Of a DNA stretch of 9,670 nucleotides, positions 6,286-9,670 are shown piece after piece (position 1 is the stretch's first letter; every line of letters begins with the position of its first letter). A model generated the notes under the pieces. It ran no database searches and had not been told where the DNA came from. It was given only the letters and a program-made list of their open reading frames with translations. The stretch spans positions 1 through 9,670 of the forward strand of contig DASWHK010000227.1 in the NCBI GenBank assembly GCA_036398215.1. Reading direction: 5' to 3'. Both the position numbers and the translations under genes were made by a program. The stretch is from DASWHK01 sp036398215. GTDB taxonomy: Bacteria > Acidobacteriota > UBA890.

Positions 6286-7449
6286 ATGGCCAGCAAGATG
6301 ACACGGCGGGAGATGGTGGCGGGGAGCGCGGTGGCGATGGGGGCGGCGGCGCTGGGCCTGCCGGATTGGGCGATGGCCTCGCTGCCCCAGGATGAAGCCC
6401 TCGTCCCGTTCGCCGACATGCCCGGCGAGTTCGTCACCAACCCGTCGCCGATCGTTCGCTTCGTCGACATCCGGACCATCGAGGACTTCTTCACCCCGGC
6501 CGGCGAGTTCTTCACGATCCAGCACTACGGGCAGCCGGACGTCGACGCCTCCGGCTACCGGCTGAAGCTCAGCGGTCTGGTGGCGCGGCCGCTGGAGCTG
6601 TCGCTGGCCGAGATCCGGCGGCGGCCGCGCTCCGAGCTGGCCTGCGCCTTCGAGTGCTCGGGCAACAGCGGGCGCCGCTTTCACGGGCTGGTGAGCAACG
6701 GGCTGTGGGGCGGCACCAGCCTGCGGGCGTTGCTCGAGGAGGCCGGCGCGCAGCCGGCGGGCAGGGAGGTCGTGTTCTTCGGCGCCGACCGCGGCACCGA
6801 GACGATCACCAGCCGCGGCAACAGTTGGGAGGTGGAGCAGCAATTCGCCCGCAGCCTGTCGCTCGACGACGCCATGGGCGAAGACACGATGCTCGCCTGG
6901 GAGCTCAACGGCGAGCCGCTGAGCGTCCACCAGGGGGCGCCGCTGCGCCTCATCGTTCCCGGCTGGTACGGCGTCGCCCAGGTGAAGTGGCTGGAGCAGA
7001 TCCACGTGCAGGAGGACCGCTTCATGGGCAAGTTCATGGCCCGGGAGTACGTGACGCTGCGCAGCGAGGAGGTCGGCGGCGAGCTCAAGCACACCGAGAC
7101 GTCGATCACCCGCATGAAGCTCAAGTCGGTCATCGCCCGGGTGACCCGCGGCGCCGCGCACCACACGATCCATGGCTTCGCGCTGGGCGACGGCACGCCC
7201 CTCAGCCGGGTGGAGGTCCGCATCGACGACGGCCCGTGGCAGGCGGCGACGCTCGATCCGCGCAACACCCGCTACTCGTGGCAGCTCTTCAGCTATCGCT
7301 GGGAGGGGGCGGCGCCCGGCGAGCACACGATCGTCTCCCGCGCCACCGACGCGAGCGGCGCGATCCAGCCGGTGGCCGCCGACCTCGAGGCGAAGCTGAC
7401 GACCTGGGAGAACAACGCCCAGTTCCCGCGCCGTATCGTGATTTCCTGA
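6286..7449 (+). CDS. Tat-exported molybdopterin-dependent oxidoreductase, sulfite-oxidase fold
   Basis: Predicted 387 aa. The N-terminus MTRREMVAGSAVAMGAAALG (5-24) is a twin-arginine signal (Arg7-Arg8), as expected for a cofactor protein folded before export. The Mo-pterin domain spans roughly 60-245. Cys124 in FECSGNSGRR (122-131) is the expected Mo-ligating Cys, and WELNGEPLSVHQGAPLRLIV (205-224) with PGWYGVAQVKWL (225-236) is typical of the fold. The C-terminal Ig-like dimerisation domain is at about 270-387 (VEVRIDDGPWQAATLD, ENNAQFPRRI). Aligned by eye with human sulfite oxidase, the substrate-pocket Arg160 falls on Ile78 (TIQHYGQP), and active-site Tyr343 on Phe187 (QFARSLSL). Sulfite may therefore not be the substrate. 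No cytochrome partner is encoded in the window. AAAGGAG (6272-6278), 7 bases before the ATG, is a strong ribosome-binding site. A 7-bp stem, CGGGCCG/CGGCCCG (6231-6257), lies in the leader. Confidence 0.88.
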   Translation: MASKMTRREMVAGSAVAMGAAALGLPDWAMASLPQDEALVPFADMPGEFVTNPSPIVRFVDIRTIEDFFTPAGEFFTIQHYGQPDVDASGYRLKLSGLVARPLELSLAEIRRRPRSELACAFECSGNSGRRFHGLVSNGLWGGTSLRALLEEAGAQPAGREVVFFGADRGTETITSRGNSWEVEQQFARSLSLDDAMGEDTMLAWELNGEPLSVHQGAPLRLIVPGWYGVAQVKWLEQIHVQEDRFMGKFMAREYVTLRSEEVGGELKHTETSITRMKLKSVIARVTRGAAHHTIHGFALGDGTPLSRVEVRIDDGPWQAATLDPRNTRYSWQLFSYRWEGAAPGEHTIVSRATDASGAIQPVAADLEAKLTTWENNAQFPRRIVIS

Positions 7450-7460
7450 CGCCGGGCGGG

Positions 7461-7634
7461 CTAGCGCTTCTGGCGGGTCTCGGCGCTCAAACCCTCCTCG
7501 AACTCGTCGAACACCGCTTCGTCGGGAATGGCTTTGCCTTCATCCAGAGAAGCCAGCCCTGCAGCGATTCTCTGCCGCACGTCGTCGAGTCGCCGGTAGC
7601 TATTCTTGTCCGTCTCTCTTCGTTCACTTGCCAT
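7461..7634 (-). CDS. 57-aa ParD-like antitoxin-type protein, no toxin adjacent
   Basis: Small highly charged protein starting MASERRETDKNSYRRLDDVR. The segment RIAAGLASLDEGKAIPDEAVFDEFEEGL (22-49) resembles the C-terminal, toxin-binding tail of ParD-type antitoxins, where a helix is followed by a Gly-Lys/Glu-Ile/Val-Pro turn and an acidic EVF-type helix. The N-terminal ribbon-helix-helix DNA-binding strand usual for ParD is not evident; upstream sequence in the same frame is out-of-frame thioesterase DNA. No ParE/RelE-like gene follows: only 11 bp separate it from the convergent molybdoenzyme gene. The start is the ATG at 7632-7634, 23 bp after the thioesterase stop on the same strand, so it may be co-transcribed. 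No good ribosome-binding site is visible. It may be an orphan antitoxin, or a small protein of other function. Confidence 0.55.
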   Translation of the reverse strand: MASERRETDKNSYRRLDDVRQRIAAGLASLDEGKAIPDEAVFDEFEEGLSAETRQKR

Positions 7635-7657
7635 GATGGGCGATAGGATCCCGCATT

Positions 7658-8119
7658 CTATCCCTCGATCTCGAGCCCCATGCTGCGGCGCGCCGCGGCC
7701 TTGGTGCGGGTGAACGGGGTCAGCAGGGCGCGCAGCTCCTCGGGCAGCGGCTGCGAGCGCATGCTCGGACGCGAGACGCAGACGAGGACCTCGTGGCCGG
7801 CGGCCGCGAGGGTGCCGGACGCCAAGTGCAGCACGTCGAAGTTGATGCGAATCGAGCTGTTGCCGAAGTCGGTGAAGTAGGCGGCGACACGGAGCTGGTC
7901 GTCGAGCCGCGCCGGGTAGCGAAAATCGCACTCCAAGTGGACGCGCGGCAGCCAGATGTCGAAGCGGTCGAACACCTCGCTGTAGGGGGCCCCGGCGGCG
8001 CGGAACAGCTCGGTCTCGGCGATCTCGAAGAAGCGCACGTACGCCCCATAGAAGATGATCCCGGCCTTGTCGACATCCGACCAGCGAACGTACTCGTCGA
8101 TCACGAACGGCCCGGGCAT
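7658..8119 (-). CDS. Acyl-CoA thioesterase, 4HBT/YbgC-FadM-like hotdog fold
   Basis: Predicted 153-aa cytoplasmic hotdog-fold enzyme that hydrolyses an acyl- or aroyl-CoA thioester to the free acid and CoA. Numbering from the ATG, the N-terminal active-site block VRWSDVDKAGIIFYGAYVRFFEIAETELFR (11-40) fits the YbgC/4-hydroxybenzoyl-CoA thioesterase motif, with Asp17 at the usual catalytic acid position and Glu32 in the FFE helix. Later strands (LECDFRYPARLDDQLRVAAY, SIRINFDVLHL) match the family. The start is the ATG at 8117-8119, where GAGG lies 5 bases upstream; the in-frame GTG directly before it (8120-8122) would leave only 2 bases. The substrate cannot be told; short-chain acyl-CoA or 4-hydroxybenzoyl-CoA are family precedents. 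The gene lies 95 bp downstream of the beta-propeller gene and 23 bp upstream of the antitoxin-like gene, all on the minus strand. Confidence 0.87.
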   Translation of the reverse strand: MPGPFVIDEYVRWSDVDKAGIIFYGAYVRFFEIAETELFRAAGAPYSEVFDRFDIWLPRVHLECDFRYPARLDDQLRVAAYFTDFGNSSIRINFDVLHLASGTLAAAGHEVLVCVSRPSMRSQPLPEELRALLTPFTRTKAAARRSMGLEIEG

Positions 8120-8214
8120 CACGACCTCGCTCTCGCGGGCAAATCGAGCCGCGCCACTCTGGTTGAAGGCAGGCCCGCGCGCGCCAGCCGGATCATCCTG
8201 CGCACATCGCGTCC

Positions 8215-9670
8215 TCAGCCGCCGAGGTCCAGCGCCTTGATGACCTGGCGGTCGCGCAGGTAGAGGGTCGCCCCCACCAGGGTCGGGGCTGTCCAGGCGG
8301 TGCCGGTCAGCACCTCGGCGCGGGCGTGGACGGTGAGCCCATCCGGCGAGACGGCGGCCAGCGCCAGGGCGCCGTCCTCGTCGAGGATCAGCACCTTGCC
8401 GCCGGCGTACAGCAGGCTTCCCCGCGCGAAGCCGCGCTCGCGCCAGGCGATGCTGCCGTCGGTGAGATCGAGCGCGCTGATGAACGCCGGCCCGAAGCCG
8501 CCGCTGCTCCCGTAGATGAAGTCACCCAGGCGGATCGTGCTGCCGAACATCACCTGCATCTCGCGGGTGCGCCAGAGCTCCTCGACCGTCGTGCCGGCGG
8601 CGGTGCGGGTCAGCCGCAGGGCGCGGCTGCCGCTGTCGTAGGCGGCGGAGACGAACAGGACGCCGTCTTCGCCCCAGACCGCCGTGGTGTTGTTCATGTC
8701 GCCGTCGGTGTCGTGGGGATGGCTCCACAGGACCTCCCCGGTGTCGGGGTCGAGGCCGTTGACGGTCTCGCCGCCGACGACCACCAGCTGGGTTTCGCCG
8801 TCGACGTCGATCAGGATCGGCGACGACGGCGCGATCAGGAAGTCGCCGCCCTGCCAGGCCAGCGAGCCGTCGTCCTGGCGGAACGCCATCACCGACTGGC
8901 CCTCGCCGCCGGCGGTGACGATGACCAGGTCACCCCAGGCGAGCGGGCTGCAGGCGTAGCCGGCCTTGACCGCCGGCCGGATCAGCGTCGGCGGCGCCCC
9001 GTACTCGGCCACCAGGTCGTGCGACCACAGCACCTCGCCGCTGCGCTTGTCGAGGGCGTAGATCTGCTTGTTGGTGCCGGCGGCAAACAGCCGCTCACCA
9101 ACGATCAGCGGCGTCGAGTGGGGGCCTGCGCCGAAGCGGAAGTTCAGGGGCTGGGCGGGGTAGGCGTGCTCCCAGACGGTCTCGCCGGTGGCAGCGTCCA
9201 GCGCGATGACCGCCTCGCGGCCGGCAAACTGGGCACCATCGCCGGCCGCCGGGCGGTACATCGTGAACAGCAGCCCCTCGTCGACGGCAATCGTCGAGTG
9301 GCCGAGCCCCAGCGGCCGGCTCCAGAGCTGGCGCGGGCCGCCGTCCGGCCAGCTCTCGGCGAGATCGCCGGCCTCCACCATGAAGTTGCGCCCGGGGCCG
9401 CCCCATTGCGGCCAGCCGCCCGCGGCCACGGAAGCCTGCCCATTTCCGGAGGCGTCACCGGCGAGCCCGACCGAATCCTGAAGGACATCTCCAAGGCTCC
9501 CGGAGCCCGTCGTCGACGACGGCCCACCTGACCTGCCGCCGGCTGCCATTTCTGACCGGCGCAGCGCCCTCCCGGCCCTCACGCCGGTCGGCTGCCCGTC
9601 GCGCACCGCGAGCTGGCCGTTGACCAGCAGGTGCACGACGCCCTCGGCGTATTGATGGGGGTCCTCGTAG
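8215..9670 (-). CDS. Amidohydrolase (D-aminoacylase-like) C-terminus fused in frame to a PQQ-like beta-propeller; N-terminus beyond window
   Basis: The frame is open through the right edge and ends at TGA 8215-8217, giving 484 residues. The first part, YEDPHQYAEGVVHLLVNG (9669 to 9616) running on through DGQPTGVRAGRALR, is the characteristic C-terminal tip of N-acyl-D-amino-acid deacylase-type metallo-amidohydrolases (PHQYxxGxxxVxVNG...G...G..LR). With no stop it runs into a Ser/Gly/Ala-rich linker of about 45 residues (9555-9415). A PQQ-like beta-propeller follows, opening with WPQWGGPGRNF (9414-9382) and carrying repeated D-x-x-(T/S)-G-x-x-x-W strand motifs: ALDAATGETVW, ALDKRSGEVLW, GLDPDTGEVLW and ALDLTDGSIAW, with degenerate copies between, about seven blades. 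The propeller part has no signal peptide of its own, so export would depend on the amidohydrolase part. An independent start at ATG 9549 is possible but lacks a ribosome-binding site. Whether the propeller binds PQQ is not shown. Confidence 0.82.
   Translation of the reverse strand, partial: YEDPHQYAEGVVHLLVNGQLAVRDGQPTGVRAGRALRRSEMAAGGRSGGPSSTTGSGSLGDVLQDSVGLAGDASGNGQASVAAGGWPQWGGPGRNFMVEAGDLAESWPDGGPRQLWSRPLGLGHSTIAVDEGLLFTMYRPAAGDGAQFAGREAVIALDAATGETVWEHAYPAQPLNFRFGAGPHSTPLIVGERLFAAGTNKQIYALDKRSGEVLWSHDLVAEYGAPPTLIRPAVKAGYACSPLAWGDLVIVTAGGEGQSVMAFRQDDGSLAWQGGDFLIAPSSPILIDVDGETQLVVVGGETVNGLDPDTGEVLWSHPHDTDGDMNNTTAVWGEDGVLFVSAAYDSGSRALRLTRTAAGTTVEELWRTREMQVMFGSTIRLGDFIYGSSGGFGPAFISALDLTDGSIAWRERGFARGSLLYAGGKVLILDEDGALALAAVSPDGLTVHARAEVLTGTAWTAPTLVGATLYLRDRQVIKALDLGG

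Noticed and set aside
8326..9531. 401-codon plus-strand open frame opposite the beta-propeller
   Set aside because: Composition is that of an antisense shadow, with no recognisable domain; the minus strand carries repeated propeller motifs.

Overview
The window is about 9.7 kb of very GC-rich chromosomal DNA, densely coding on both strands. It holds eight protein genes, two of them cut by the window edges, plus two long palindromic intergenic elements. Gene content is a housekeeping GTPase (HflX), a TerC-family membrane protein, an AGCS Na+/alanine symporter, a Tat-exported molybdenum enzyme of the sulfite-oxidase fold, a hotdog thioesterase and a PQQ-like beta-propeller. This mix, with the GC-rich code, suggests a Gram-negative environmental bacterium. 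Acidobacteriota is my best guess, but it rests on impression and not on a marker gene.

Layout. (1) 1-948 +: C-terminal three quarters of hflX. (2) 945-1128: an almost perfect 184-bp inverted-repeat element whose left tip supplies the hflX stop codon. (3) 1147-1791 +: small PAPS-type sulfotransferase, overlapping tail-to-tail with (4) 1763-2473 -: TerC-family protein. (5) 2474-2918: divergent intergenic region with a leader hairpin, a second unrelated 116-bp palindromic element and a convincing sigma70-type promoter. (6) 2919-4310 +: AGCS symporter. (7) 4311-4524: short direct repeats and a probable promoter. (8) 4525-6165 +: exported TPR protein with many histidines. (9) 6286-7449 +: Tat-exported sulfite-oxidase-fold molybdoenzyme. 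(10) A minus-strand cluster read from right to left: 9670-8215 is the C-terminal tip of an N-acyl-D-amino-acid deacylase-like amidohydrolase, continuing in frame through a Ser/Gly-rich linker into a PQQ-like beta-propeller; 8119-7658 is a YbgC/FadM-type thioesterase; 7634-7461 is a 57-aa protein resembling the tail of ParD antitoxins, with no toxin beside it.

No single pathway links all the genes. The TPR protein and molybdoenzyme are adjacent, co-oriented and both look exported, so they may act together outside the cytoplasm. The minus-strand trio may be one transcript. No defence system, CRISPR array, integrase or RNA gene is visible. The most notable points are the amidohydrolase/beta-propeller fusion, the two palindromic elements, and non-canonical residues in the molybdoenzyme active site.
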